Below, in pieces: positions 28,776 to 37,483 of a DNA stretch of 64,000 bases. The stretch is taken from positions 2,232,001 through 2,296,000 of the forward strand of contig NZ_CP081942.1 of the NCBI RefSeq assembly GCF_020386635.1. Direction: 5' to 3'. Each line of letters starts with the position of its first letter. The stretch's first letter is position 1. The translations under genes and the position numbers were made by a program. The notes below the pieces were generated by a model. The model was not told where the DNA came from, did not search any database, and worked only from the letters and a program-made list of their open reading frames with translations. This DNA is from Pseudomonas sp. MM211. Its GTDB lineage: Bacteria > Pseudomonadota > Gammaproteobacteria > Pseudomonadales > Pseudomonadaceae.

Positions 28776-30167
28776 ATGGATGACCACGGACGCATCAAGC
28801 CCACCGCCCCAACCTTGTATGCCCTCGACACCAATGTCCTGATTCACGATCCCAACGCGCTACTCAATTTCCAAGAACACCACGTCGCCATTCCGATGAC
28901 CGTGCTGGAGGAACTCGACAAGCTGAAAACCGGCAAGCAGGGGGTCGCCGCCGAGTGTCGCCAGGCGATTCGTCTGATCGACAAGATCCTCGATGGCGCC
29001 AGCCCCGAGGAAGTCGAGCACGGTGTACCGATTCAGCGTGGCAAGAACGATCCCCGCGGTTTTCTATCGATTCTCATGAGCAAGAGTGCGGCGCCGGTTA
29101 CCTGGCTGCCGGAAGACCTCAACGACAACAAGATTATCAACCAGCTGGTCGAACTGAAATCACGCCGGCCGGGCACCTCGGTGGTGCTGGTGACCAAGGA
29201 CATCAACATGCGCCTGAAGGCGCGTGGCTGCGGTCTGGATTCCGAGGACTATCACACCGACCAACTGGTCGACGACATCTCGCTGCTCTCCAAGGGCTAT
29301 CACAACGTCGAAGGCGCCTTCTGGGACCGTGTCGCCAAGGTCGATACCCGTCAGGGCCATGGCCGCACCTGGCATCGCGTGCAGTTGAGCGAGGAACTGC
29401 CGGGGGTCAACGTCAACGAATTCATCATCGACGAGCAGGGTTTCGTCGGCTGGGTCAAAGAGGCTGAAGGCGGCGAACTGCTGATTCTCGATCTGCATCA
29501 GGAGCCGCTGATGCACCAGGAGGCTTGGGGCCTCAAGCCGCGGGACATCTATCAGGCGCTGGCGCTCTACGCATTGCTCGACCCCGATATCCACCTGGTC
29601 AACCTGACCGGCGCCGCCGGTTCCGGCAAGACCATCCTGGCCCTGGCGGCGGCCATCGAGCAGACCATGGTCAACAAGCGCTACCGGCGCATCATCGCCA
29701 CCCGTTCGGTACAGGGGCTGGATCAGGAGATCGGTTTCCTGCCCGGTACCGAGGCCGAGAAGATGGAGCCCTGGCTGGGCGCTATCACCGATAACCTCGA
29801 AGCCCTGCACATGGACGACGAGAACACCCACGGCAGCGTCGACTACATCCTGCAGAAGGTGCCGTTGCAGTTCAAATCCCTGAACTACATCCGCGGACGC
29901 AGCTTCCAGCAGAGCCTGATCCTTATCGACGAGTGTCAGAACCTCACCCCGCACCAGATGAAGACCATCATCACCCGCGCCGGCAGTGGTTCCAAGGTGA
30001 TCTGCCTGGGCAACCTGGCGCAGATCGACACGCCCTATCTGTCGGCACCCAGCTCAGGCCTGACCTACCTCACTGAGCGGTTCAAAGGCTTCGAGCACGG
30101 CGTGCACATCACCCTGCAGGGCGTTCCACGCTCGATACTCGCCGAGTACGCGGAAAGCCATATGTAG
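28776..30167 (+). CDS. PhoH family ATPase with N-terminal PIN domain
   Basis: This 463-residue fusion protein has a PIN ribonuclease-like domain at about residues 14-150 (YALDTNVLIHDPNAL, TVLEELDKLKTG, VTKDINMRLKA hold the acidic positions). A PhoH ATPase domain follows, with Walker A GAAGSGKT near residue 278 and Walker B LILIDECQN near 380. PIN-PhoH proteins combine RNase and helicase-type ATPase activity, and are linked elsewhere to toxin-like RNA unwinding and cutting. GAGGTGACGAGT precedes ATG 28776. A terminator follows, so it is a single-gene unit. Confidence 0.93.
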   Translation: MDDHGRIKPTAPTLYALDTNVLIHDPNALLNFQEHHVAIPMTVLEELDKLKTGKQGVAAECRQAIRLIDKILDGASPEEVEHGVPIQRGKNDPRGFLSILMSKSAAPVTWLPEDLNDNKIINQLVELKSRRPGTSVVLVTKDINMRLKARGCGLDSEDYHTDQLVDDISLLSKGYHNVEGAFWDRVAKVDTRQGHGRTWHRVQLSEELPGVNVNEFIIDEQGFVGWVKEAEGGELLILDLHQEPLMHQEAWGLKPRDIYQALALYALLDPDIHLVNLTGAAGSGKTILALAAAIEQTMVNKRYRRIIATRSVQGLDQEIGFLPGTEAEKMEPWLGAITDNLEALHMDDENTHGSVDYILQKVPLQFKSLNYIRGRSFQQSLILIDECQNLTPHQMKTIITRAGSGSKVICLGNLAQIDTPYLSAPSSGLTYLTERFKGFEHGVHITLQGVPRSILAEYAESHM

Positions 30168-30193
30168 CGGCAGGCAACCTGTCTCGAGTGGCA

Positions 30194-30229
30194 AGCGTGA
30201 CGAGAGCTGCAACCTCGTCACGCTCTTTT
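30194..30229 (+). terminator. Rho-independent terminator after the PhoH gene
   Basis: AGCGTGACGAG (30194-30204) pairs perfectly with CTCGTCACGCT (30214-30224) and is followed by CTTTTGG. It lies 27 bases after the stop and insulates moaC. Confidence 0.9.
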
Positions 30230-30232
30230 GGC

Positions 30233-30260
30233 TTGAAGCCTGAGGGTTGAGGCTTACAAT
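30233..30260 (+). promoter_or_regulatory. Predicted sigma-70 promoter of moaCDE
   Basis: TTGAAG (30233-30238) and TACAAT (30255-30260) are separated by 16 bases, directly after the preceding terminator. Transcription should start near 30267, leaving a leader of about 22 bases. An 8-bp inverted repeat, AATCTCCG (30258-30265) and CGGAGATT (30277-30284), overlaps the -10 element, the start site and the ribosome site. Confidence 0.65.
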
Positions 30261-30288
30261 CTCCGCATCATTCATTCGGAGATTGCCC

Positions 30289-30768
30289 GTGCTCACCCAT
30301 CTCGACTCCCAGGGGCGCGCCAATATGGTCGACGTCAGCGACAAGGCGCAGACCATACGCGAGGCCGTGGCCGAGGCTCGCGTACGCATGCGTACCGAGA
30401 CGCTGCAGATGATCGTCGACGGCGAGCATCCCAAGGGCGACGTTTTCGCCGTAGCACGCATTGCCGGCATTCAGGCCGCGAAGAAAACCTCGGATCTGAT
30501 TCCGCTGTGCCACCCGCTGATGCTGACCAGCGTCAAGGTCGAGCTGCAGGCCGACGGTAATGACGCCGTGCTGATTCGCGCCCGCTGCAAACTCACCGGG
30601 CAGACCGGGGTGGAAATGGAAGCGCTCACCGCTGCCAGCGTCGCCGCGCTGACCATCTACGACATGTGCAAGGCGGTGGATCGCGGCATGGTCATCGAGC
30701 AGGTGCGTTTGCTGGAAAAGGTCGGCGGCAAGAGCGGCCACTTCCTGGCAGACGAGGGCGAGCGATGA
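30289..30768 (+). CDS. moaC: Cyclic pyranopterin monophosphate synthase
   Basis: This 159-residue MoaC acts with MoaA in the first step of molybdenum-cofactor synthesis. Family motifs are NMVDVSDK near residue 10, [12 protein letters not shown] near 68 and the catalytic [10 protein letters not shown] near 126. The start is GTG 30289, with GGAG seven bases upstream; this gives the usual length and the common opening [10 protein letters not shown]. Its TGA overlaps the moaD ATG, so the two are coupled. No moaA or moaB is nearby. Confidence 0.96.
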   Translation: MLTHLDSQGRANMVDVSDKAQTIREAVAEARVRMRTETLQMIVDGEHPKGDVFAVARIAGIQAAKKTSDLIPLCHPLMLTSVKVELQADGNDAVLIRARCKLTGQTGVEMEALTAASVAALTIYDMCKAVDRGMVIEQVRLLEKVGGKSGHFLADEGER

Positions 30769-31007
30769 TCAGCGTGCAGTACTTCGCCCGTTACCGCGAA
30801 ACCCTCGGTCTGGATGCCGAACAACTGCAACCCGGCTTTGCCACCCTCGACGAGCTGCGTCTGCACCTGCTGGCGCGCGGCGGGGTGTGGGAAGTGCTCG
30901 CCGAGCGCGGCTTGATGTGCGCACGCAATGAAGAGCTCTGCGCGCTGAGCGAACCGCTGGTCGATGGCGACGCGGTGGCGTTCTTCCCCACGGTTACCGG
31001 AGGCTGA
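30765..31007 (+). CDS. moaD: Molybdopterin synthase sulfur carrier subunit
   Basis: This 80-residue ubiquitin-fold sulfur carrier ends in the essential Gly-Gly (TVTGG), which is thiocarboxylated and donates sulfur to the pterin. It begins [19 protein letters not shown] 30765 overlaps the moaC stop as ATGA. The moaE start follows one base after its stop, so MoaD and MoaE are made together as the two subunits of molybdopterin synthase. Confidence 0.94.
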   Translation: MISVQYFARYRETLGLDAEQLQPGFATLDELRLHLLARGGVWEVLAERGLMCARNEELCALSEPLVDGDAVAFFPTVTGG

Positions 31008-31008
31008 G

Positions 31009-31467
31009 ATGGGCATTCGTGTACAGCAGGCGGTTTTCGATCCGGGGCTGGAGACCAATGCCGTGCATGCGGCCAATACCGGTGTCGGTGCGGTGGCCTG
31101 TTTCGTTGGCTACGTGCGTGATTTCAACGATGGCCGCGATGTGGCGGGGATGTATCTCGAGCACTTCCCCGGCATGACGGAAAAGGCTCTGGCCGGTATC
31201 GAGTCCCAGGCGCGCGAGCGCTGGCCGCTGCTGGGCGTCGAAGTGATTCACCGTGTCGGCCGGCTGGAGCCGGGCGAGCCAATCGTCTTCGTTGGCGTAG
31301 CCAGTGCGCACCGACAGGCGGCGTTCGAGGCCTGTGAGTTCATCATGGACTACCTGAAGACCCAGGCACCGTTCTGGAAGAAAGAGGACACCGCCGACGG
31401 CCCGCGCTGGGTCGAAGGACGGGAGAGCGACCAGGCATCCGCCCGACGCTGGCAGAGCGGCGACTGA
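31009..31467 (+). CDS. moaE: Molybdopterin synthase catalytic subunit
   Basis: This 152-residue large subunit of molybdopterin synthase has family motifs GAVACFVGYVRDFNDG near residue 28, HRVGRLEPGEPIVFVGVAS near 82 and HRQAAFEACEFIMDYLKTQAPFWKKE in parts near 103-128. The lysines and arginine of the last motif line the active site. The start at 31009 overlaps the MoaD tail region by spacing only. It is the last gene of moaCDE. Confidence 0.95.
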   Translation: MGIRVQQAVFDPGLETNAVHAANTGVGAVACFVGYVRDFNDGRDVAGMYLEHFPGMTEKALAGIESQARERWPLLGVEVIHRVGRLEPGEPIVFVGVASAHRQAAFEACEFIMDYLKTQAPFWKKEDTADGPRWVEGRESDQASARRWQSGD

Positions 31468-31500
31468 TCAGGTTTTCGAGCAGGCTCGAAACTGCACGCC

Positions 31501-31665
31501 TCAGCCGAACTCGATGAACACCTTGAAGAACAGTGGCGCAAACATCGACAGCGCGCCCAGGCCGGTTAGCCAGATGCCCCATTCCTGCTCGCGGTTGTTG
31601 AAGCCGATTCCCAGCAGCAGAAAGCCGCTGACCAAAAGCACGATCATGATGTGGAACGCGTCCAT
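31501..31665 (-). CDS. Small membrane protein of 54 residues, function unknown
   Basis: Two hydrophobic segments (FHIMIVLLVSGFLLLGIGF and GIWLTGLGALSMFAPLFFKV) are joined by a short polar loop NNREQEW. The strong ribosome site GAGGAGG eight bases before ATG 31665 supports real translation of this short gene. It faces moaE convergently with 33 bases between. I recognise no characterised family. Confidence 0.7.
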   Translation of the reverse strand: MDAFHIMIVLLVSGFLLLGIGFNNREQEWGIWLTGLGALSMFAPLFFKVFIEFG

Positions 31666-31935
31666 GGCGATGCCTCCTCTGGAAGTCTTGCCTGCCAGGA
31701 GCTGCGCCGCTGCGTGTGTTACTGACGCAGCGGCGGCATCCACTTTGAGCGTAGCTGACGCGTGATCTTGCCGCGTTGATCCATGGCAATTCGCGAGATC
31801 AATAATGCCCCTGGCAAGCATCCGCCTGCCGCCGGCGAAACACCTCGATTCAGAGCCGTTGCGCTGCCTTGCCGATTGACGGTGCAGCGATTTAGTTCGC
31901 GGTCGGCGCCTGCCGTGATTAAAATCGCCGCCTGA
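31666..31935. other. Intergenic region before purT, left part
   Basis: This 270-base stretch lies between the small membrane-protein gene and a repeat element. With the repeat it makes a 441-base gap before purT. It should carry the divergent promoters of both genes. The AT-richer GTGATTAAAATCG just before the repeat could be part of a purT promoter. No gene or known site was identified. Confidence 0.45.
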
Positions 31936-32077
31936 ACAGGCCGTGTGAAAACGTAGCGAGCGAAGGTCAGGCAAGGCAAAAACCGGCGAAAAAGCGCAGT
32001 TTACGAGTTGTAAATGAGCATTTTGAGCTGGTTTTTAACGCCGCATGACCGAGCGCAGTAGTTTTCACACAGCCTGT
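31936..32077. repeat. Nested inverted-repeat element, copy B (142 bp)
   Basis: The ends ACAGGCCGTGTGAAAAC (31936-31952) and GTTTTCACACAGCCTGT (32061-32077) are inverted with one mismatch. The core GCGCAGTTTACGAGTTGTAA then ATGAGCATTTT is shared, in reverse orientation, with the copies at 33288 and 61467. It ends 29 bases before the purT start, so it is probably transcribed as part of the purT leader. Confidence 0.9.
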
Positions 32078-32106
32078 GAATTCTCCTGCTACCCAAGGAT
32101 CCTGTT

Positions 32107-33288
32107 ATGCCCCGTATCGGAACCCCCCTGTCGCCTAGCGCGACCCGTGTGTTGCTGTGTGGCTCGGGTGAGCTCGGCAAGGAAGTGGTGATCGAGCTGC
32201 AGCGCCTCGGCGTCGAAGTCATCGCCGTCGACCGTTATGCCAACGCTCCGGCCATGCAGGTGGCGCATCGCAGCCACGTGATCAGCATGCTCGATGGCGC
32301 GGCGTTGCGCGCGGTGATCGAGCTGGAGAAGCCGCATTACATCGTGCCGGAGATCGAGGCGATCGCCACCGCTACGCTGGTCGAGCTGGAAAACGAAGGC
32401 TACACGGTGATCCCTAGCGCACGTGCCGCGCAATTGACCATGAACCGTGAAGGCATCCGCCGCCTGGCCGCCGAAGAACTGGGCGTGCCGACCTCGCCGT
32501 ATCAGTTCGCCGACTCCCTCGAGGAGTTCCAGGCTGCGGTCAGCGCCATCGGTTTCCCCTGCGTGGTCAAGCCGATCATGAGTTCGTCGGGCAAGGGCCA
32601 GTCGGTGCTCAAGGGCGCCGATGACGTGCAGAAGGCCTGGGATTACGCTCAGGCTGGCGGTCGTGCTGGCAAAGGCCGGGTGATCGTCGAAGGGTTCATC
32701 GACTTCGATTACGAAATCACCCTGCTGACCGTGCGCCACGTCGGCGGCACCACCTTCTGTGCACCGGTCGGTCACCGTCAGGAGAAGGGCGACTATCAGG
32801 AGTCCTGGCAGCCTCAGGCGATGAGCCCGGCCGCACGCGCCGAGGCTGAGCGCATCGCCCTGGCCGTGACCGGTTCTCTCGGTGGCCGTGGCCTGTTCGG
32901 CGTCGAGCTGTTCGTCAAGGGTGATCAGGTGTGGTTCTGCGAAATTTCCCCGCGCCCCCATGACACCGGTCTGGTGACCCTGATTTCTCAGGATCTGTCC
33001 GAGTTCGCTCTGCATGCACGGGCCATTCTCGGCTTGCCGATCCCGGCGATCCGCCAGTTCGGCCCGTCGGCCTCGGCGGTGATTCTGGTCGAAGGCGAGT
33101 CGCAGCAGGTCAGCTTCGGCAACCTCGGCGCCGCGCTCACCGAGCCGGATACCGCACTGCGTCTGTTCGGCAAGCCGGAAGTCAGCGGTCAGCGCCGCAT
33201 GGGCGTGGCGCTGGCCCGTGATGAGTCGCTGGAGGCTGCACGCGCCAAGGCGCTGCGTTCGGCGCAGGCGGTGAACGTCGAGCTGTAA
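32107..33288 (+). CDS. purT: Formate-dependent phosphoribosylglycinamide formyltransferase
   Basis: This 393-residue ATP-grasp enzyme makes formyl-GAR from GAR, formate and ATP in purine synthesis. The sequence shows [20 protein letters not shown] at the N-terminus, [15 protein letters not shown] (nucleotide loop, near residue 155), a metal-binding [27 protein letters not shown] in parts near 263-290, and the family ending. The start is ATG 32107. Repeat copies lie both just upstream and immediately at its stop codon, so the gene is bracketed by two members of one repeat family. Confidence 0.97.
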   Translation: MPRIGTPLSPSATRVLLCGSGELGKEVVIELQRLGVEVIAVDRYANAPAMQVAHRSHVISMLDGAALRAVIELEKPHYIVPEIEAIATATLVELENEGYTVIPSARAAQLTMNREGIRRLAAEELGVPTSPYQFADSLEEFQAAVSAIGFPCVVKPIMSSSGKGQSVLKGADDVQKAWDYAQAGGRAGKGRVIVEGFIDFDYEITLLTVRHVGGTTFCAPVGHRQEKGDYQESWQPQAMSPAARAEAERIALAVTGSLGGRGLFGVELFVKGDQVWFCEISPRPHDTGLVTLISQDLSEFALHARAILGLPIPAIRQFGPSASAVILVEGESQQVSFGNLGAALTEPDTALRLFGKPEVSGQRRMGVALARDESLEAARAKALRSAQAVNVEL

Positions 33289-33427
33289 GAACCTGTTCAA
33301 GTCTGCTGCGAGTCGGCACTGCTGCGTTAAAAACAGGCTCGGAATGCTCATGTACAAAAGTACACTCTGCTTCCTCGCCTGTTTTTGCCTTGCATTGCTC
33401 TAGCTCGCGAGACTTTCAAAAGGTTCT
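33288..33427. repeat. Nested inverted-repeat element, copy C (140 bp)
   Basis: The outer ends AGAACCTGTTCAAGTCT and AGACTTTCAAAAGGTTCT are imperfect inverted repeats. Inside, AAAAACAGGC (33330-33339) pairs with GCCTGTTTTTG (33378-33388) around GGAATGCTCATGTACAAAAG. The outer ends differ completely from those of copies A/B and D, while the core is shared. It starts on the last base of the purT stop codon. Confidence 0.88.
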
Positions 33428-33468
33428 AAAACTTAGAGTCAGCGGGAGTACTGCTCCTGCTGGCTGCT

Positions 33469-34717
33469 TCACCTCTGCAGGGCCTCCCAGGCCCGTACCT
33501 CGAGTACCCGGCTGCCGCTGGCCTTGAGGATTTCCAGGCGGTAGCGGCCGACCTGCAGGCATACGGCGCTGTCCGGGATGTTCTCCAATATTTCCGTCAC
33601 CAGGCCATTGACGGTCTTCGATCTCGTCGACCGGCAGGCTCCAGCCCAGGCCGCGGTTCACTTCGCGTATGTAGGCGCTGCCCTTGATCGACCAGGTACC
33701 ATCGCCTAGCGCATGAAATTCGCTCGGGTGCGCGGTTTCCACGGTGCTCAGGTCGCCGACGATCTCTTCCAAAATGTCTTCCACGGTGACGATGCCCATG
33801 GCTTCGCCGTACTCGTCGACGACGATACCGGTGCGGTACTTGTGCTGCTGGAAATTCACCAGCTGGGTGGCCAGCGTCGTCCCCTCCGGCACGAAATAGG
33901 GCGCATCGCAGGCCTGCAGCAGGCTGCTTTCGTTCAGCTCGCCACGGCCCGCCAGGCGCCGCATGTGCAGGATGCCTTCGGTCTGGTTGAGGCTGTCGCG
34001 ATACACCGGCAGGCGGGTGTGCGAGGCGTTGCGGATCTGCTCGGCCAATGGCGTGCTGCCGTGCAGGTCGATGCCGGTGACTTCGTGGCGGGGAATCATG
34101 ATGTCGTCGACGTTGACCCGATCCAGTTCGAGCACACCGAGCAGCATGGCGCGTCTTTCGCTGGGCAGTGGCAGGTCGTCGGCCTGCAGTGCGCTGCGCA
34201 GCTCTTCGAGACTGAGGTCATCGTGCTGGCCTGGCGCGGGTTTGCCGATCCTGCTGCGTAGCGCCTGGCTGATGCTCAGCAGCAGGCGGGTCAGCGGTGA
34301 CAGCAGTGTGCTGAAGAGCGTCAGCGGGCGGCTTGCCGGGTAGGCGAACAGCGGCGCCGGCAGAATGGCCAGTACGCGCCCGAGCGGATGGGCCAGCATC
34401 AGGGCGGCCAGGGTCAGCAGGAACGGTGAAATGGCCAGAGTCGCGGTGCCGCCCTGGTTCAGCGCGAGCAGAGTGGCGGCCACCGAGGCGGCCATGGTGC
34501 TGCAGATGGTGCCGATACGCAGGGTGGCCGAGAGGCGCTGTGGTTGATCCAGTAGGCGGATCAGCCGAGCAGCGGCACGATGGCCTTGGCGGGCTCGGTG
34601 GCGCAGGCGATAGCGATTGAGGCTGAACAGCACGGTACGCGCGCAGATAAAGAACGCGGCGCAGCCCAGCAGCACAAGTAGCAGCGCTAGCTGGGGTAGG
34701 GGAGAGGGTGTGTCCAC
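33469..34717 (-). pseudogene. CNNM/CorC-HlyC family membrane protein with CBS pair, C-terminally frameshifted
   Basis: The product has an N-terminal DUF21/CNNM membrane domain and two CBS motifs (IMIPRHEVTGIDL, VPEGTTLATQLVNFQQHKYRT, MGIVTVEDILEEIVGD). It then enters the CorC_HlyC domain at REVNRGLGWSLPVD. At 33613-33625 one extra base shifts the frame: as read, translation runs on to 33416 in unrelated sequence. In the neighbouring frame the domain resumes as VNGLVTEILENIP and ends VRAWEALQR with a stop at 33469. Removing one A gives the family motif DGSKTVNG. The start is GTG 34717, two bases after the ypjD stop. A sequencing error would give the same picture. Confidence 0.8.
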
Positions 34718-34719
34718 GA

Positions 34720-35520
34720 TCAGATGTGGAGGATGAATTCGCGAACCAGCTTGCTGCCGAAGAATGCCAGCATCAGCAGGCAGAACCCGGCCAGCGTCCA
34801 GCGGATCGCCTTGTGCCCACGCCAGCCAAGCTGGTGACGGCCCCACAGCAGCACAGCGAACACCACCCAGGCGAAGCAGGACAGAATGGTCTTGTGCACC
34901 AGGTGCTGGGTGAACAGGTTATCGATGAAGATTGCCCCGGACAGCAGCGACAGCGAGAGCAGCGCCCAGCCGCACCACAGGAAGCCGAACAAAAGGCTCT
35001 CCATGGTCTGCAAGGGTGGGAAGTTGCGGATCAGCCCGGACGGATGCTTGTGTTTGAGCTGGTGATCCTGCACCAGTAGCAGCAGCGACTGGAACATGGC
35101 GATGGTCAGCATGCCGTACGCCATGATCGACAGCAGGATATGGGCGAGGATACCCGGACCTTCTTCGAGCGGCTGAGTGGTGCCGCTGGGCATGAACTGG
35201 GCGCACAGTACCGTGAGGCCACCGAGGGGGAAGAGGAACAGCAGCAGGTTTTCCACCGGCATGCGCTGGCTGGCCAGCAGAATGAGCACGATCACCGTAT
35301 AGGCGATCAGGCTGGCAGCGTTGAAGAAGTCCAGGGTCAGGCCGGTGCTGTTATGCATCTGCATGAACAGGCTGCCACCATGGAAGAACAGGGCAATGAC
35401 GCCGAGAAGCGCCAGCACGCGTTTGCTGGGTGTACTGCGACGGGTCAGGTGCAGGCCTTGGTAGCTGGCGGCGCCAAAATAGAAAATGGCTGCGGCGAGG
35501 CTGGGCAACAGAGGGTGCAT
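34720..35520 (-). CDS. ypjD: Inner-membrane protein YpjD, cytochrome c assembly (CcsA/CcmC-like) family
   Basis: This 266-residue protein has eight hydrophobic segments and the family tryptophan-poor variant of the cytochrome-assembly fold. It has conserved histidine positions in ILAHILLSIMAYGMLTIAMFQ near residue 133 and FTQHLVHKTILSCFAWVVFA near 207. ATG 35520 has AGGATCT upstream. YpjD lies next to ffh in many gammaproteobacteria, divergently transcribed as here; its role is unproven despite the heme-handling fold. It is followed by the CNNM/CorC-like gene two bases later. Confidence 0.85.
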   Translation of the reverse strand: MHPLLPSLAAAIFYFGAASYQGLHLTRRSTPSKRVLALLGVIALFFHGGSLFMQMHNSTGLTLDFFNAASLIAYTVIVLILLASQRMPVENLLLFLFPLGGLTVLCAQFMPSGTTQPLEEGPGILAHILLSIMAYGMLTIAMFQSLLLLVQDHQLKHKHPSGLIRNFPPLQTMESLLFGFLWCGWALLSLSLLSGAIFIDNLFTQHLVHKTILSCFAWVVFAVLLWGRHQLGWRGHKAIRWTLAGFCLLMLAFFGSKLVREFILHI

Positions 35521-35656
35521 AGATCCTGAATGACTAGGCCTGAAAGGCGCTGAGTGTGGCACACAACGGTTGTCGCCAAAAGACCGCAAGCGCTATCAGG
35601 TCTCATATGTCGCAAGGGCTCCGATAAAGAAGCCTCAACAGCAGGGCAGTCTCCGT

Positions 35657-35662
35657 TATAAT
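35657..35662 (+). promoter_or_regulatory. Predicted -10 element of ffh
   Basis: TATAAT lies 43 bases before the ffh start in GTCTCCGTTATAATCCG. The -35 region 17 bases earlier (CTCAAC) is weak, so only the -10 element is called. Confidence 0.55.
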
Positions 35663-35704
35663 CCGACGTTTGTTGCCAGCACATCCGGCCCGATAGGAAC
35701 GCGC

Positions 35705-37081
35705 ATGTTCGAAAATTTAACAGATCGCCTCTCGCAGACCCTGCGCAGCGTCACTGGCAAGGCCAAGCTGACCGAGGACAATATTAAGGACACCCTGCGC
35801 GAAGTGCGCATGGCGCTGCTCGAGGCCGACGTGGCCCTGCCTGTGGTCAAGGATTTTGTCGCCCGGGTCAAGGATCGCGCAGTCGGCACTGAGGTATCGA
35901 AGAGTCTGACGCCTGGCCAGGCGTTCGTGAAGATCGTGCGCCTGGAGCTGGAAAGCCTCATGGGTGCGGCCAACGAAGACCTTGACCTGAGCACTACGCC
36001 GCCGGCGGTTGTACTGATGGCCGGTCTGCAGGGTGCAGGTAAGACCACCACCGTTGGCAAGCTGGCACGGTTCCTCAAGGAACGTAAGAAAAAGAGCGTG
36101 ATGGTGGTGTCCGCGGACGTTTACCGCCCCGCCGCGATCAAGCAGCTGGAAACTCTGGCCAGCGATATCGGGGTGACGTTCTTCCCATCTGATATCACTC
36201 AGAAGCCGGTCGCTATCGCTGAAGCGGCGATCCGCGAGGCCAAGCTCAAGTACATAGATGTAGTGCTGGTGGATACCGCCGGTCGTCTGGCCATCGATGC
36301 CGAGATGATGGCCGAGATTCAGGCCCTTCACGCAGCGGTCAAGCCGGTGGAAACCCTGTTCGTGGTCGACGCCATGACCGGTCAGGATGCTGCCAATACG
36401 GCCAAAGCCTTTAATGACGCCCTGCCGCTCACTGGCGTCGTGCTGACCAAGGTCGACGGCGATGCGCGGGGTGGTGCCGCGCTGTCGGTTCGTGCGATTA
36501 CCGGCAAGCCGATCAAGTTCATCGGTATGGGCGAGAAAAGCGACGCGCTTGAGCCGTTCCATCCCGAGCGGATTGCCTCGCGTATCCTTGGCATGGGTGA
36601 CGTGCTCAGCCTGATCGAACAGGCCGAACAGACCCTCGATCGTGACAAGGCCGAGAAGCTCAGCAAGAAGCTGAAGAAAGGCAAGGGCTTCGATCTCGAA
36701 GATTTTCGTGACCAGCTACAGCAGATGAAGAACATGGGCGGCCTTGGCGGCCTGATGGACAAGCTGCCGCAGATGGGGGGCGTCAACCTGTCGCAGATGG
36801 GCGGTGCCCAGGGTGCGGCGGAAAAGCAATTCAAGCAGATGGAGTCGATCATCAACTCCATGACGCCTGCCGAGCGCCGTGATCCCGAGATCATCAGCGG
36901 TTCGCGCAAGCGCCGCATTGCCCAAGGTTCTGGCACTCAGGTGCAGGACATTGGTCGGCTGATCAAGCAGCACAAGCAAATGCAGAAAATGATGAAGAAA
37001 TTCACCGCCAAAGGCGGCATGGCCAAGATGATGCGCGGCATGGGCAGTATGATGCCGGGCGGCGGTATGCCGAAGTTCTGA
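35705..37081 (+). CDS. ffh: Signal recognition particle protein Ffh
   Basis: This 458-residue SRP GTPase has an N-domain (residues 1-90), a G-domain with GLQGAGKTTTVGK at 107-119, DTAGR near 190, TKVDGDARGG near 247, and a methionine-rich M-domain from about 300. The M-domain binds 4.5S RNA and signal sequences. It targets inner-membrane proteins to FtsY and SecYEG. ATG 35705 gives the usual length; an earlier in-frame start would add residues unlike the family. The 4.5S RNA gene is not in this window. Confidence 0.98.
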   Translation: MFENLTDRLSQTLRSVTGKAKLTEDNIKDTLREVRMALLEADVALPVVKDFVARVKDRAVGTEVSKSLTPGQAFVKIVRLELESLMGAANEDLDLSTTPPAVVLMAGLQGAGKTTTVGKLARFLKERKKKSVMVVSADVYRPAAIKQLETLASDIGVTFFPSDITQKPVAIAEAAIREAKLKYIDVVLVDTAGRLAIDAEMMAEIQALHAAVKPVETLFVVDAMTGQDAANTAKAFNDALPLTGVVLTKVDGDARGGAALSVRAITGKPIKFIGMGEKSDALEPFHPERIASRILGMGDVLSLIEQAEQTLDRDKAEKLSKKLKKGKGFDLEDFRDQLQQMKNMGGLGGLMDKLPQMGGVNLSQMGGAQGAAEKQFKQMESIINSMTPAERRDPEIISGSRKRRIAQGSGTQVQDIGRLIKQHKQMQKMMKKFTAKGGMAKMMRGMGSMMPGGGMPKF

Positions 37082-37123
37082 AGCTTCTGTGCCGGTCTAT
37101 CGACGGCCGGCGGAAAAAGAGAT

Positions 37124-37151
37124 TTGCAAACAGCCGCATAATCCTTAGAAT
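37124..37151 (+). promoter_or_regulatory. Predicted promoter of the rpsP-rimM-trmD-rplS operon
   Basis: TTGCAA (37124-37129) and TAGAAT (37146-37151) are separated by 16 bases, between ffh and rpsP. GCCGCATAATCCTTAG overlaps the spacer. The leader is about 70 bases long. Confidence 0.6.
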
Positions 37152-37224
37152 ATGCGGCCTTTCGGGCCTAGGCCCATTTTGATGTGTGCCTCAAGTTAGC
37201 ACCGACTACAGGAACGATGTTCAC

Positions 37225-37476
37225 ATGGTAACTATTCGTCTCGCTCGTGGCGGCTCCAAAAAGCGCCCCTTCTACCACCTGACCGTGACCAACAGCCGCA
37301 ATGCGCGCGACGGTCGCTTCGTAGAGCGTATTGGCTTCTTCAATCCGGTCGCTTCGGGTGCTGAAATCAAGCTGTCCGTAAATCAAGAACGCGCTACCTA
37401 CTGGCTGGGCCAGGGCGCGCAGCCGTCTGAGCGTGTTGCTCAGCTGCTGAAAGAAGCTGCCAAGGCTGCTGCCTAA
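37225..37476 (+). CDS. rpsP: 30S ribosomal protein S16
   Basis: This 83-residue S16 begins [20 protein letters not shown] and ends in the alanine-rich tail seen in Pseudomonas. It assembles early in the 30S subunit. ATG 37225 is preceded by AGGAACG. It is the first gene of the conserved rpsP-rimM-trmD-rplS operon. Confidence 0.98.
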   Translation: MVTIRLARGGSKKRPFYHLTVTNSRNARDGRFVERIGFFNPVASGAEIKLSVNQERATYWLGQGAQPSERVAQLLKEAAKAAA

Positions 37477-37483
37477 GCACTTT

